Origin: Ananas comosus
Lineage: Eukaryota > Streptophyta > Magnoliopsida > Poales > Bromeliaceae
Assembly (NCBI RefSeq): GCF_001540865.1
Contig: NC_033627.1
Coordinates: 134,432 to 198,431, forward strand
Reading direction: 5' to 3'
DNA: 64,000 nucleotides
A program made the translations under genes and the position numbers. Below, piece after piece: positions 11,096 through 22,273 of this stretch. Numbering within the stretch: the stretch's first letter is position 1; every line of letters begins with the position of its first letter. The notes below the pieces were generated by a model. It searched no databases. It was given only the letters and a program-made list of their open reading frames with translations, and was not told the origin of the DNA.

Positions 11096-13206
11096 ATGTC
11101 GTCGTCGAGGTCGAACAGAGAGAGGACGTGCTCTCGGAGTGGCTCGGCGCGGTCCAAGCACAGCGCCCGTGTGGTCGCGCAGACCTCCCTTGACGCCAAG
11201 CTCCACGCAGACTTCGAAGACTCGGCGCAGCCTTTCGACTACCCGACCTCCATGGGCGCCGCCAACCGCTTGAGCGGCGCCGGTGGCGCCGCTGCCGAGA
11301 GCAGCAGCGGCGTTCCCTCGACCGCCCTCGTCTCCCTCTACCTCCAGCGATTGCAGCGCGGCAAGTTCATCCAGCCCTTTGGATGCATGCTGGCCGTCGA
11401 GGCCGACACCTTCCGCATCATCGCGTACAGCGAGAACGCCCCCGAGATGCTCGATCTCACGCCTCACGCCGTCCCCAGCATCGAACAGCAGGATGCCCTG
11501 ACCGTTGGTACGGACGTCCGGACGCTCTTCCGCTCCCCGAGCTCCGCCGCCCTTCAGAAGGCCGCAAGCTTCTCCGAAGTCAACCTCCTTAATCCGATTC
11601 TAGTCCACTGCAGAATCTCGGGGAAGCCCTTCTACGCTATCGTGCACCGGATTGATGTCGGATTGGTCATAGACTTGGAGCCTGTAAATCCGTCCGATGT
11701 GCCTGTGACTGCGTCTGGAGCACTAAAATCCTACAAGCTAGCCGCTAAAGCCATCTCTAGGCTACAGTCTTTACCCAGTGGGAATATTCCTTTACTGTGC
11801 GATGTTTTGGTTCGGGAGGTGAGCGAGCTTACGGGTTACGATCGGGTGATGGCTTACATGTTCCACGAAGACGAGCATGGCGAAGTTATAGCCGAGTGTA
11901 GGAGATCGGATCTGGAGCCTTATCTCGGCTTGCACTATCCTGCCACTGATATCCCGCAGGCTTCGAGGTTTCTTTTTATGAAGAACAAAGTGAGGATGAT
12001 TTGCGATTGCACTGCTCCACCGGTCAAGGTAATACAGGATAAGAGACTAGCTGAGCCGCTGATCTTGTCGGGCTCGACGTTAAGAGCTCCTCACGGCTGC
12101 CATGCTCAGTATATGGCTAATATGGGCTCTATTGCCTCCCTTGTCATGTCTGTTACCATTAACGAGGATGAGGAAGAAACCGGCAGTGACCAACAACAGC
12201 ACATGGGGAGGAAGCTTTGGGGTTTGGTGGTTTGCCATCATACAAGCCCAAGGTTTGTCCCTTTTCCACTCAGGTATGCTTGTGAGTTCCTGTTGCAAGT
12301 GTTCAGTATTCAGCTGAACAAAGAGGTAGAGTTAGAGGCTCAAGCAAAGGAGAAGCATATCCTCCAGACCCAGACCCTTCTTTGTGATATGCTTCTGCGA
12401 GATGCTCCTATTGGTATTTTCACTCAGTCGCCTAATGTTATGGATCTTGTTAAGTGCCACGGCGCAGCACTTTATTACAAAAATCAATTTTGGCTTCTTG
12501 GAACTACACCTTCTGAGTCGCAGATAAAGGATATTGTGGCGTGGCTTTTAGAGTATCATGATGGGTCTACAGGGTTGAGCACCGACAGCTTGGCAGAAGC
12601 CGGTTATCCCGGTGCTTCTGCTTTGGGAGACGCAGTCTGTGGCATGGCCGCAATTAAGATTACTTCAAAGGATTTTATGTTTTGGTTTCGATCCCACACT
12701 GCAAAGGAGATTAAATGGGGTGGAGCTAAAAATGAACCGGCCGATAGGGATGACGAGGGACGGAAAATGCATCCGCGGTCTTCGTTCAAGGCATTCTTGG
12801 AGGTGGTGAAATGGAGGAGCCTCCCATGGGAAGATGTTGAAATGGATGCTATCCATTCCTTGCAGCTCATATTGCGAGGTTCTTTGCAAGATGAGCTTGT
12901 CAATGATAATGCAAGGAGCATTGTGAAAGCACCGTCAGATGATGTGAAGAAGATACAAGGGCTGGATGAACTGCGTACAGTTACAAATGAGATGGTTCGG
13001 CTTATTGAAACAGCAACAGTGCCCATTTTGGCTGTTGATGCGTCTGGGAACATAAATGGTTGGAATACAAAAGCGGCAGAATTGACCGGATTGCCTGTTC
13101 AGGATGCAATTGGTATGCCACTGGCTGATCTTGTTACGGGCGAGTCAGTCGAAGTGGTCAAAAACACCCTAAGCTTAGCTCTACAAGGTGAGACTATTTG
13201 GTTCTT

Positions 13207-13239
<33 letters not shown>

Positions 13240-14297
13240 CTAGGCTTGTATACTATCGGTAGCACGGAGGCCTCCGCGCTACCAAGATATTTTCAATGAT
13301 ACGGTTTCCAAATCGACAATTGGCTCCGTTAGACTTGATCTACACTATTAAAAATATTTGAAAACTAAATTTCATAATTTTTCGACATCATTTGGCTAGT
13401 GATCAAAAGGTCTCAAAAGTGATAATTTTAATGGTAGATATGATGCATTTTTAAGTTTAATGGTGTAAAACAATCCAAATCAGATGAAATTTTTATAGAA
13501 AATTATTTTTATTATTTAGAGTAAGGTCAGTACCTCTGATTTTAAATTTAAGTCTTCTATCATCATTTTTTATGAGATTTTTATTTTCAGCCGTTCATTT
13601 TTAGACTACTCGTTTGATAGGTAAACGATATCGAAAAATTATGAAATTTAGTTTCCAAATAATTTCAATAGTGTAGATCAAGTCTAACGGAGCCGATCGT
13701 CGATTTGGAAGCGGCATCATTGAAAACATCTTGATAGCACGGAGGCCTCCGTGCTACCGATAGTATATATACTAGCCTAGCGCGCTCTCTCTCTCTCTCT
13801 ATATATATATAAAATCCGGCTATAGTGCTTTTAAAAGTACAAAGTATTTGGTGCTTGTAAGTTTTTTGCTGTTAGATCTACCCATTGGATCATTTTTACC
13901 TATTAAATTATACTATTTAACCAATCACCCACTCAACCCTAGAGGACCACCATGATCCTAACATCACATCCCTTAATCCAAGAGCCGAAAGCCTACAAGC
14001 ACCAATGACTTAATACTTTTAAAAGCATAGGAGTTCAATTCTATATATATATATATAAAGTTGAGCTGGAATACTATTAATAGTATTTGGGCTCTTTGCT
14101 ATTGATTTTTTAGCCATTAATCTATACTTTAATCAATTCTACCTTTTAGATCATACTATTCAACCGACCACCCACTCAACCCTAAGGGGATCACCACTAA
14201 ACCCTAGGGGACCACTATTATCATAACCCTACAATTTTTCATCCAAGGGTTAAAAGTTCGATAGCAAAAGAGCTCAAATACTATTAATAACATTCCA

Positions 14298-14346
<49 letters not shown>

Positions 14347-15239
14347 TGAGCTAGAATACTTTTAGAAGCACCAACTGTCACGCCCCGAGCTCCGCCGATT
14401 TAGTCGGATTCGGGGCATGACACCAACCCTTTGGTGCTTCTAAGTTTCTAGCCCTTGGATCTACTCCTTAATTACTAATACCTCTTAGATCTAACACTAT
14501 TCCACCTATCACTAGCATCTCAATCCTACATCTCTCCATCCAATGGTTAAAAACTCAAAAGTACTACCCCCTTGGTGCTTTTGAGAGTATTCTAGCTCAA
14601 CTCATATATATATATATATATGGGAAACTTTGAATACCCCCCTTGTGGTTTCGCACTTTCTCACTTTAGTACCCTGTGGTTTAAAGTGTATCAAGTTAGT
14701 AGTTTGTGGTTTCAATTTTCTCTTTTTATTATCCATTTCATGGTATATAATTTAACGAAATATTAAACCACATGTTACTAAAGTGAGAAAGTGCGAAACC
14801 ACGGGGTACTAACATGATACACTTGAAACCACAGGGTACTAGAAAATACGAAACCACAGGGTACTAATTTGATACACTTTAAACCACAGGGTCTAAAATG
14901 AGAAAGTGCGAAACCACATGGGGGGTATTTGAAGTTTCCCCATATATATATATATATATATATATATGAGTCCGGCTACTATACTTTTATAAGTATTACT
15001 ATACTTTTATAAGTATTGGCTCCCTTATACTCATAAATTTTCGGCCCTTAGATTTATTCTATTAATCATTTTTATCCGTTAGATCATACTATTTAACCCA
15101 CTACCCACTCAACCCTAGGGGATCATTATTATTTTAAGTAGGGACCACCATCATCCTAACCACACATCCCATTAATCAACGGTTAAAAATTTATGAGTAC
15201 AAGTGGATCTATACTCATAAGAGTATAATAGCCCCAGCC

Positions 15240-15312
<73 letters not shown>

Positions 15313-15771
15313 TTTGGTTAGGATACTATTGATAGTACCAAGGGTTTGATGCTATCGAATTTTCTACCATTAGATTTAACCCTTTAATTATTTTTACCCA
15401 TTAGATTATACTATTCAATCAACCACTCACTCAACCCTAGGAGACCCACATCATCCTAACCGCACATTTTTCAATCCAAAGGCTAAAAAACTAATAGCAC
15501 CAATAGCTTGGTGCTATTGATAGTATTCCAGCTTATATATATATATAGAATTTTGCTACTATACTATCAATAGTATCAAGTCCTTGGTACTATTGAGTTT
15601 TCGGCCGTTGGATGAAAGGATGTGCGGTTAGGATGATAGTGATCCCCTAGGGTTGAGTGGGTTGTTGGTTTAATAGTATAATCTAACGGGTGGAAATGAT
15701 CAAAGGGTAGATCTAACGGTAGAAAACTCAATAGTACCAAGGGCTTGGTACTATCGATAGTATAGTAGCCG

Positions 15772-15813
<42 letters not shown>

Positions 15814-16624
15814 CTAGGCTTCTATACTTTCGAAAGTACGAAGGCCTCCGTGCTTGTAAGTTGTTTTCAATGATGGGACATCCGATTCGGCGATCGGTTC
15901 CGTTAAACTTGATCTACGCTATTGGAACTATCTAGAAACCAAATTTAATAGTTTTTTGACTTTGTATGTCTGATGAACGAGTAGCCTCAAAATGAACGGC
16001 CGAAAATGAAAATCTCATAAAAAAAAATAGTGATAAAGGACTCAAATTTCAAATCGGAAGTATTGATCTTGCTATTGATGTTAAGTAGAATTTTTTATTA
16101 AATATTTATGTAATTTGGATACTTCTACACTGTTGAACTTAAAAACATGTCACATCGGCCGTTAAAATAGTCATTTTTGAGACCTTTTGATCGTTTGGTA
16201 AATGATGTAAAAAAAAATAAAATTTGGTTTCTAGATAGTTCCAATAGGGTAGATTATACTTAACGGAGCCGATCGTCGAATCGGATGTCTTATTATCGAA
16301 AACAACTTACAAGCACGGAGGTCTCCGTACTTTCAAAAATATAGGAGACGTACTATATATATATATATATATATATAGTCCGGCTACTATACTTTTTTAT
16401 GAGTATTGGCTTCTTATACTCATAAGTTTTCGGCTCCTAGATTTATTCTATGATCATTTCCACTTGTTAGATCATACTATTCAACCAACTACCACTCAAC
16501 CCTAGGAGACCACTATCATTCTAAGTGGGGACCACCATCATCCTAATCACACATCCCATCAATCAACGTTTAAAAATTTATGAGTACAAGGGGTTCTATA
16601 CTCATAAGAGTATAGTAGCCCCAG

Positions 16625-16657
<33 letters not shown>

Positions 16658-19150
16658 ATCTGATTATTTTTATGCTACAAATTTGTGTGCTGTTCTTCCA
16701 TCTATATTCTCCTTTTCTACCACAAATTTGGAACACAGTATACAAAGTGTTTTTTTTTCCTTTTTATCTGTATGACAGGAAAAGAAGAGCAGAATGTGGA
16801 AATTAAATTGAAGACCTTCAATCAAGAAGAAGACAATGGGTCTGTAATTTTGGTGGTCAATGCATGCTGTAGTCATGACATAAAGGATAAAGTTGTAGGA
16901 GTTTGCTTTGTTGCACAAGATGTGACAGGGCAGAAGATGCTCATGGATAAATTTACCCGCATTCAGGGCGACTACACTGCAATTGTAAGAAATCCAAGCG
17001 AACTCATCCCCCCAATATTCATAATTGATGAGCATGGTTGCTGTTCTGAATGGAACGCAGCTATGCAAAAGCTCTCTGGCATGAAGAGGGAGTGTGCAAT
17101 AGAAAAAATGCTTGTTGGAGAAGTTTTTGCTGTCCACAGTTTTGGCTGCAGAGTGAAAGACCATGACAGTCTCACCAAGCTCAGGATTGTGCTGAACAGT
17201 GTAATTGCTGGTCAAGAAGCAGACAAGATTTCATTTGGATTCTTTGATTTGAATGGAAAGTATGTGGAAGCAATACTTTCAGCAAGCAAGAGAACTAACT
17301 CCGAGGGTAAAATAACAGGGGTTTTGTGCTTTTTACACGTAGCCAGTCCAGAGATTCAGCATGCTCTGCAGGTGCAGAAGATGTCTGAGCAAGCTGCAAT
17401 GAACAGCCTCAAGGAATTAACCTATCTTCGTCAAGAGATAAGGAACCCTCTAAATGGAATCTTATTTACTCGTAGTTCAATGAACTCTTCTGATTTGACC
17501 AAGGACCAGAGGCAGCTTCTGAGAACAAGTTTTTTCTGTCAAGAGCAGTTGTCAAAAATATTAAATGATATAGATCTAGAAAGCATCGAGCAGTGGTATG
17601 AATGTCCTCTTCAGTTCATTTCCTTTTCCATGGTAGTAGTGTCGTGCATTGTTGTTGTTATCACTAGTTAATATTTTAAGGGCTAGTGTCTTCAAGTATA
17701 AAAAGACTATCATTCAAAAACAAAGAACTGATTAAGTAATTTAGTTACTTTATGTGAATTCTTGTGGTGTTGAAATTTGTAGCCCCAAACAAAGAATCTT
17801 CAGTTTTTCATAGTTCTTACAATGGTTCATGAGATATCTGGTCTCAAATCCAGTAGAAAATTACATCTCCATTACCTTCTTCCCGTTAACAGTTATTGAT
17901 ACCAATAACTATCCATAATTATGATCCATGCATGTCATTTTTGGACTCTGTAAAATGTTCTTTATTGAGTGCAGTGGTCAATCTTGTATTCATTGGAGCA
18001 TTATTTGTGCGACATTTTTGAACAGCTACATGGAGCTCAACACGGTGGAATTCAACCTTGGAGAAGTCCTGGATGCAGTTGTAATCCAGGGGATGGCTCT
18101 AAGCGAGGATAGACAAGTGCCTCTGGGCCGTGATTGGCCTGCAGAAGTATCTAATCTGTACTTATATGGGGACAACTTGAGGCTGCAGCAGGTTCTAGCA
18201 AACTTCTTATCTAGCGCACTCCAATTCACACGACCGTCTGGAGGCTCAATTCTACTTCGGGTCATTCCTCGAGTGGAACAAATAGGAACTCGGGTGCAAA
18301 TTTTCCATCTTGAGTTCAGGTAATGTACCTTCCAAGACTTGACTTTGTACTAAATTTGTCAAGTCTGATTTCCGAATTGTGCATAATAATATAGTAGATA
18401 CCCTGCAGCCATGAACGCTAACTTTTCATCTATAGATTTGCTAATGCACCAATGTGGATTGAGTGTGCGCCTCTGTTCATTATGCCTTCAACTAAACACA
18501 CATGTATTTCTTTATGTAAGAAAATATGAAGCGTCACCAGACTTGTACAAATGTGGAAAAGAAAAAGTGATTAATTTAATCCTTTTGAATGATGCTCTTG
18601 TTTATTACTAGATCTTAATTGAGTTCCTGTGTGAGTTACTCTTTAACTATCACTAGGACTGCTAAAGAAAATAAAGGCCAAGGATTTAGAAACTAAAGGA
18701 ACTGCTTGTAAGTGGAAACATGATTCCTCTGATTGAAATATTCATGTTTCCAAAATACAATTTCACTTTTTCATTGTACAAGGCAGAGGCACTTGAGGTT
18801 ATCCGCCGTGATAAGTTTTGCAGTACTACTACTACTGCAAATCTGGGATATTCATTAAGAAGTGTATTTATATATTTGCAGCATTGTCTATGGTCATTGA
18901 TAATTATACTCCAAACCTGATAACAAATTGCAGGATAATTCATCCTGCACCTGGTATTCCTGAGGCTTTGGTACAAGAGATGTTTCACCATAGCCAGGGT
19001 GCATCGAGAGAAGGCCTGGGCTTGTTCATCAGCCAGAAGCTCATAAGGATCATGAATGGCACCGTGCAGTATCTGAGAGAAGCAGAGAGATCTTCTTTCA
19101 TCATTCTAGTGGAGTTCCCATTGGTCCACCGTAAGCAAAGGAGATTATGA
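11096..19150 (+). CDS. PHYC: Phytochrome C, red/far-red photoreceptor
   Basis: Four exons: 11096-13187, 16779-17595, 18026-18319 and 18934-19150. All introns are GT-AG and the joined frame is 1139 aa. The split codons restore the family sequence at each junction ([30 protein letters not shown]). The protein has the Ser-rich N-terminus (MSSSRSN), PAS (about 75-190), GAF (about 225-400) with the bilin-attachment Cys335 in 'APHGCHAQY', PHY (about 410-590), two PAS repeats (about 625-870), and a histidine-kinase-related region ending in a HATPase fold ('[15 protein letters not shown]'). It closely follows rice PHYC as I recall it, including exon positions. Phytochromes move to the nucleus after red light and act with PHYB in daylength and shade responses. 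The frame extends 16 codons upstream but only from a non-ATG codon, so the ATG at 11096 is the start. Intron 1 is 3591 bp and packed with MITEs; introns 2 and 3 (430 and 614 bp) show nothing special. Confidence 0.97.
13225..13800. mobile_element. Long-TIR MITE (family 1, copy A) in PHYC intron 1
   Basis: The left arm ('gagctaggcttgtatactatcggtagcacggaggcctccg...') reappears inverted at the right end with an arm of roughly 170 bp. Both arms carry a GA/CT run at the tip and sit against (TA)n tracts. There is no coding capacity. The same family recurs at 15811-16353. Confidence 0.85.
13811..14043 (+). mobile_element. Short MITE (family 2, copy B) in PHYC intron 1
   Basis: Inverted ends ('gtgcttttaaaagta' / 'tacttttaaaagcat') surround the family core 'cacccactcaaccctagaggaccaccatgatcctaac'. 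TA-rich sequence lies on both sides. Confidence 0.75.
14058..14298 (+). mobile_element. Short MITE (family 2, copy C)
   Basis: Ends 'agttgagctggaatactattaatagta' and 'aatactattaataacattccag' are inverted relative to each other. The internal core 'ccacccactcaaccctaaggggatcacc' is shared with the other family-2 copies. It is flanked by (TA)n. Confidence 0.75.
14342..14603 (+). mobile_element. Short MITE (family 2, copy D), interrupted
   Basis: Ends 'gaattgagctagaatactttta' and 'gagtattctagctcaactc' are inverted. The core is more diverged than in other copies ('catctcaatcctacatctctccatccaatgg'). A 47-bp palindromic insert at 14376-14422 interrupts the left arm. Confidence 0.7.
14376..14422. mobile_element. 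47-bp palindromic mini-insert with LTR-like ends
   Basis: The insert begins TGTCACGCCCCGA and ends TCGGGGCATGACA, so its termini are inverted and start/finish TG...CA. It is flanked by a 5-bp direct repeat CCAAC (14371-14375 and 14423-14427), the signature of LTR-element integrase. Without it the two arms of the host MITE rejoin cleanly. It is far shorter than any normal LTR, so its nature is open. Confidence 0.6.
14622..14940. mobile_element. MITE (family 3, MULE-like) in PHYC intron 1
   Basis: The ends 'gggaaactttgaatacccccc' and the inverse 'ggggggtatttgaagtttccc' bracket repeated 'accacagggtacta' / 'tagtaccctgtggt' modules, so most of the element can fold on itself. A related copy with a clean 9-bp target duplication lies at 52183-52553. 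Confidence 0.8.
14968..15239 (+). mobile_element. Short MITE (family 2, copy F)
   Basis: The ends 'gtccggctactatacttttataagtatt' and 'actcataagagtataatagcccc' are roughly inverted, with the family core 'ctacccactcaaccctaggggatca' inside. The left tip is duplicated ('attactatacttttataagt' occurs twice). (TA)n flanks both sides. Confidence 0.75.
15263..15534 (+). mobile_element. Short MITE (family 2, copy G) with long (GA)n at one end
   Basis: A (GA)n run at about 15263-15312 leads into 'gtttggttaggatactattgatagtacc'. The right end 'ggtgctattgatagtattccagc' is the inverse. The core 'cactcactcaaccctaggagacc' marks the family. It has TA-rich flanks. Confidence 0.75.
15548..15774 (-). mobile_element. 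Short MITE (family 2, copy H), inverted orientation
   Basis: The element reads in the opposite direction to its neighbours (core seen as 'cctagggttgagtgggttg'). Its ends 'actatactatcaatagtacc'-like and 'ggtactatcgatagtatagtagccgg' are inverted. It is flanked by TA tracts at 15535-15547 and 15775-15810. Confidence 0.75.
15811..16353. mobile_element. Long-TIR MITE (family 1, copy I)
   Basis: The left arm 'gagctaggcttctatactttcgaaagtacgaaggcctccgtgctt...' returns inverted at the right ('aagcacggaggtctccgtactttc'). The arms are about 150 bp with several mismatches. It shares arms and middle with copy A at 13225-13800 but is clearly diverged from it. Confidence 0.8.
16377..16627 (+). mobile_element. 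Short MITE (family 2, copy J)
   Basis: Closest to copy F: 'agtccggctactatactttttta' at the left, 'actcataagagtatagtagcccc' at the right, and core 'ctaccactcaaccctaggagacca'. (TA)n lies on both sides. Exon 2 of PHYC starts 152 bp downstream. Confidence 0.75.
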
Positions 19151-21338
19151 GGTTTGTTACTGGGTGGCGGGAATAGATAACAATCTTGGTTCTCCTTGAA
19201 CTTTGCTTGTTTATGAGGCCCATTTGGTGCCGGGTTTAGAACATCCGCTGTCAAAGGCAATCAGCAAACCTAACATGGAAAAAAACCTACTACCTTAATT
19301 TCATTTCAAGTCGCTATATTAGTGATTGATGGATGAATATAGCAGTTGTTTTGGGTCCTTCGTATATCTCTACCGCCTCTGCATCAGAGGCGGGGAAATA
19401 AAATTGGAGCACTCTTTTTAGTCTCAAGGTTCCGCTTGAAATTTATTAGCAAAGAGTTGCCTATGGTCTTTCCTTTGAAGAAGAAATTGTTAGCAGAGGG
19501 TATTTGTATGTAACTTGTCAATCACTTGAAATATTGTGTTTCATTTTATTTTAGGGTAAACTTCAATTTATCCCACTGTGGCTTTATGTTATAAGCAGCA
19601 GGTTGTTACGGTAAGCTCTACTACAAAACAAAATTTAGTGTGAATTAACATAAATCATCTCAAGATTCCTTGATGCTTTATATTTCGTGTGGTGACTGCG
19701 ACCACTGTTGAATAATGCGATCTATATCCAAATACTTCTGAAGCCAAATTCTTAGCTTGCCTTTTGGCATTCAGTGGATTTTTTTTGTAGGGGCTATTTT
19801 CGGCATATTGGTTAATGTTTTCTTGATAATATGTTGCCTCTTTAAAGTTCTGCATTTGTGTTCAGGGAAGCAGAAAAAAATCTATATCTATATAATTTAT
19901 ATATATATAAATATATGAATCCTCAGTTAGATCCACGTGGCAGCGAGGGGCGGAGTTGCGGAGGCGCGGGCGGGTGCGGGCAATTAATATAAAAATTTTA
20001 ATTCTTTTGGTCTAACTTTCACAACGGCCCTGCACTAGTAACCACTGTGTTCATTTACACAGTCCCATGTCGTAGCACAATCTAACGAAATAAGACAGGT
20101 TAAGTTTTGGTACACTGTGTTCATTTACATGATAAATTTACATGACAGCCAATCGTGGAGCAGCCTTATCAATCAAGGATTGTTTCACTCACCCCAAAAT
20201 CGCAAATCCTTGGTGCTATCGATAGTATCCCAGCCGGACTCTATTTTAAATATATACACTACCAATCTCCTAATTTTATAAATATTTCTTACCACATTAA
20301 TTGTCCATCTAGGCAATCTAGATAACTTCAACAATTTCTTTATTAAATTTTTTATTATTGGGACAAAAAATTCAATAGAATGGAGGGTTCATAGACAAGC
20401 TATGTGCCAATATATAATACGCCTAGTGTAGGAAGTTTTTTCTATGGTCCTTTCAAGTTTTTTTTTTTGGAAATTAATTCTAATTTAACTTTTTCTCTTT
20501 TTGCTTTTCAGAAGCCCAATTCTATCCTCATTTATATGCAGTATTAAAAGATTCAAAATCAAAAGAGTTGTGCCAGTTTGTTGGAAGGTTTGAAAAGCTG
20601 GCGTAGAAACTTTTCTGGGGTTCCAACTTAGCGCGGCTCAAAACCTCAGGCTGAGTGACCCTTTGAAATGGGCCTTGCTTCTACTTGCTACAGGCGTGTT
20701 TGTATTTGAATATTTTTATTTATTTATTATTATTTGTTGGGATGGATTGCAAAATATCTCCCCACCCCCTTACGTTTGCTTAGCGTAATTTGCACCCCAT
20801 TTCCATGCACCTACCTAGGGGACTTTTGCAATTATTCCAGATCGAGTCATTAAAAATATTGTAAACAACAGAAGCATCTCCCACAGTAGTAGGTTAGGTT
20901 CGTATATTAGGTACGCAGGCAATTTTTAGATTATGGTAGGGGCGTCATGCAAATGCGAGCAACCTCATGTCATATAAGTGACGAACTGACGATTTAATCT
21001 AGCCACCAGAAACCCGTCGGATTGACTCAAACGCGCAGCATCATACCTTGACTTGTAATGCCTCTCCAGTTGCTTGGCGGCGTTTAATTTGTACATTAAT
21101 TAATCAGACACATAATTAACTCCAAGCGGTATTATTTATATATATTAGCCTATGTACTAATTCCTTCTTTGATTTACTGAAGGAGCCACTTTACATAGGA
21201 AGAGAAAGGCCAAGCAATTAATTAAGAACTGTACAGAGTTAGCTAGGAACTAATCGATGATGTTTGCTAGCTAATTTCTAATTAATTTGATATGCTCTTC
21301 TCCTTGGCAATCCACATGTATGCACCATCGATTTCAAA
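19151..21338. other. Intergenic between PHYC and the DUF761 gene; MITE end fragment
   Basis: The first few hundred bases are the PHYC 3' untranslated region. At about 20206-20243 there is a solitary family-2 MITE end ('ggtgctatcgatagtatcccagccggact'), matching the tips of the elements in PHYC intron 1. The rest is AT-rich and no gene is supported. Confidence 0.5.
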
Positions 21339-22205
21339 CTAAACGGCGGCCATGACTAGCTGCAGCGCTTCCGATCGCCATTGGTTCTTCTTCCTCGCTA
21401 TGAACTCATCGAACTTTCGATTTAATTCATCTAATTCTAGGTGCTCCAACTCATCTTCTATGCCGAAAGCTTCGAGCTCTGTCCTTTCTTTTCCAATCGC
21501 GCCGTCCACTACGACTACCTCCAATGTCGGAATATTCCCTCTTTCAACAGTTTTCATCCGGCGGCCTTGCTGAGATTTGTTAGAGTACTCTGGTCGCCAC
21601 TCTATATGGTCTCCAATCTCTGTCAGAAAATCTCCAAAGATGTCGATATTTGTTTTACTTTCTTGATCTTTGGCTAATTTTTTCTCCTCTGCAAATGAGT
21701 CGACGGAGATGGTGCTCTCTTGCTCTAAGGAGATGACTTCTTCGACTTCGAGGGGGCTCGATATCCACAGCGAATCGTCATGAAGCTGTTCTGCCACCGC
21801 AGGCGCATCTCCAACTTCGATGGCATTGGAATCAGACGGTAGATGTCCTTCTAGACTTGCCGAGTTATCATTGTGAAGTGTGCTCGCGAATGAATTAGAA
21901 TTAGATGGACTAGATAGAGTGAAGTCTACGACCAACAAAATGAAGATGAAGTTCGAGAAGAGAAATAAGGCCTTCTTGTTGGCGAGGAGGCTTACGAGTT
22001 TGGCGCAAGAGATGCTAACGGGGCAAAAATAGCAACGTAGGCCTGGTAAAAAGTAGGAAACGAGTAAGATGATGATGATGATGATGATGAAGAGAGGGAG
22101 GAGTGCATGGAAATTATAAAGCCTTCCATTGATGGGCTTCGGATTCGTTTTACAGGCTTTGATCATCATGAGATCTCGCCACTCTACCTGCTGCATTGGG
22201 TCCAT
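21339..22205 (-). CDS. DUF4408/DUF761-type plant membrane protein
   Basis: An intronless frame of 288 aa from the first ATG at 22205. The reading frame stays open slightly upstream but without an ATG. The N-terminal third has two hydrophobic stretches (about residues 34-55, dominated by an Ile run, and about 78-95), as in DUF4408 proteins. A long acidic, Ser-rich middle follows, then the C-terminal 'ELNRKFDEFIARKKNQWRSEALQ', the short DUF761 motif. Molecular function of this family is not established. Related plant genes are often stress- or wound-responsive, which is family knowledge and not seen here. A (TA)n tract at 22250-22273 lies where a TATA box would be. The Ile run is encoded by an ATC microsatellite (22069-22091 on the plus strand). 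Confidence 0.75.
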   Translation of the reverse strand: MDPMQQVEWRDLMMIKACKTNPKPINGRLYNFHALLPLFIIIIIIILLVSYFLPGLRCYFCPVSISCAKLVSLLANKKALFLFSNFIFILLVVDFTLSSPSNSNSFASTLHNDNSASLEGHLPSDSNAIEVGDAPAVAEQLHDDSLWISSPLEVEEVISLEQESTISVDSFAEEKKLAKDQESKTNIDIFGDFLTEIGDHIEWRPEYSNKSQQGRRMKTVERGNIPTLEVVVVDGAIGKERTELEAFGIEDELEHLELDELNRKFDEFIARKKNQWRSEALQLVMAAV

Positions 22206-22273
22206 CAACAAGATACCATGCAGTTGAAGGAGAAAGAGAAATTAAGAATGGTATATATATATATATATATATA

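Noticed and set aside
14041..16655. Regularly spaced repeats suggestive of a CRISPR array
   Set aside because: The regular units are (TA)n tracts separating MITEs of 230-580 bp in a plant nuclear intron; there are no short identical repeats with unique spacers and no cas genes.
16525..16806. Frame running into PHYC exon 2
   Set aside because: Formed by MITE and (TA)n sequence read through the intron acceptor; the exon starts at 16779.
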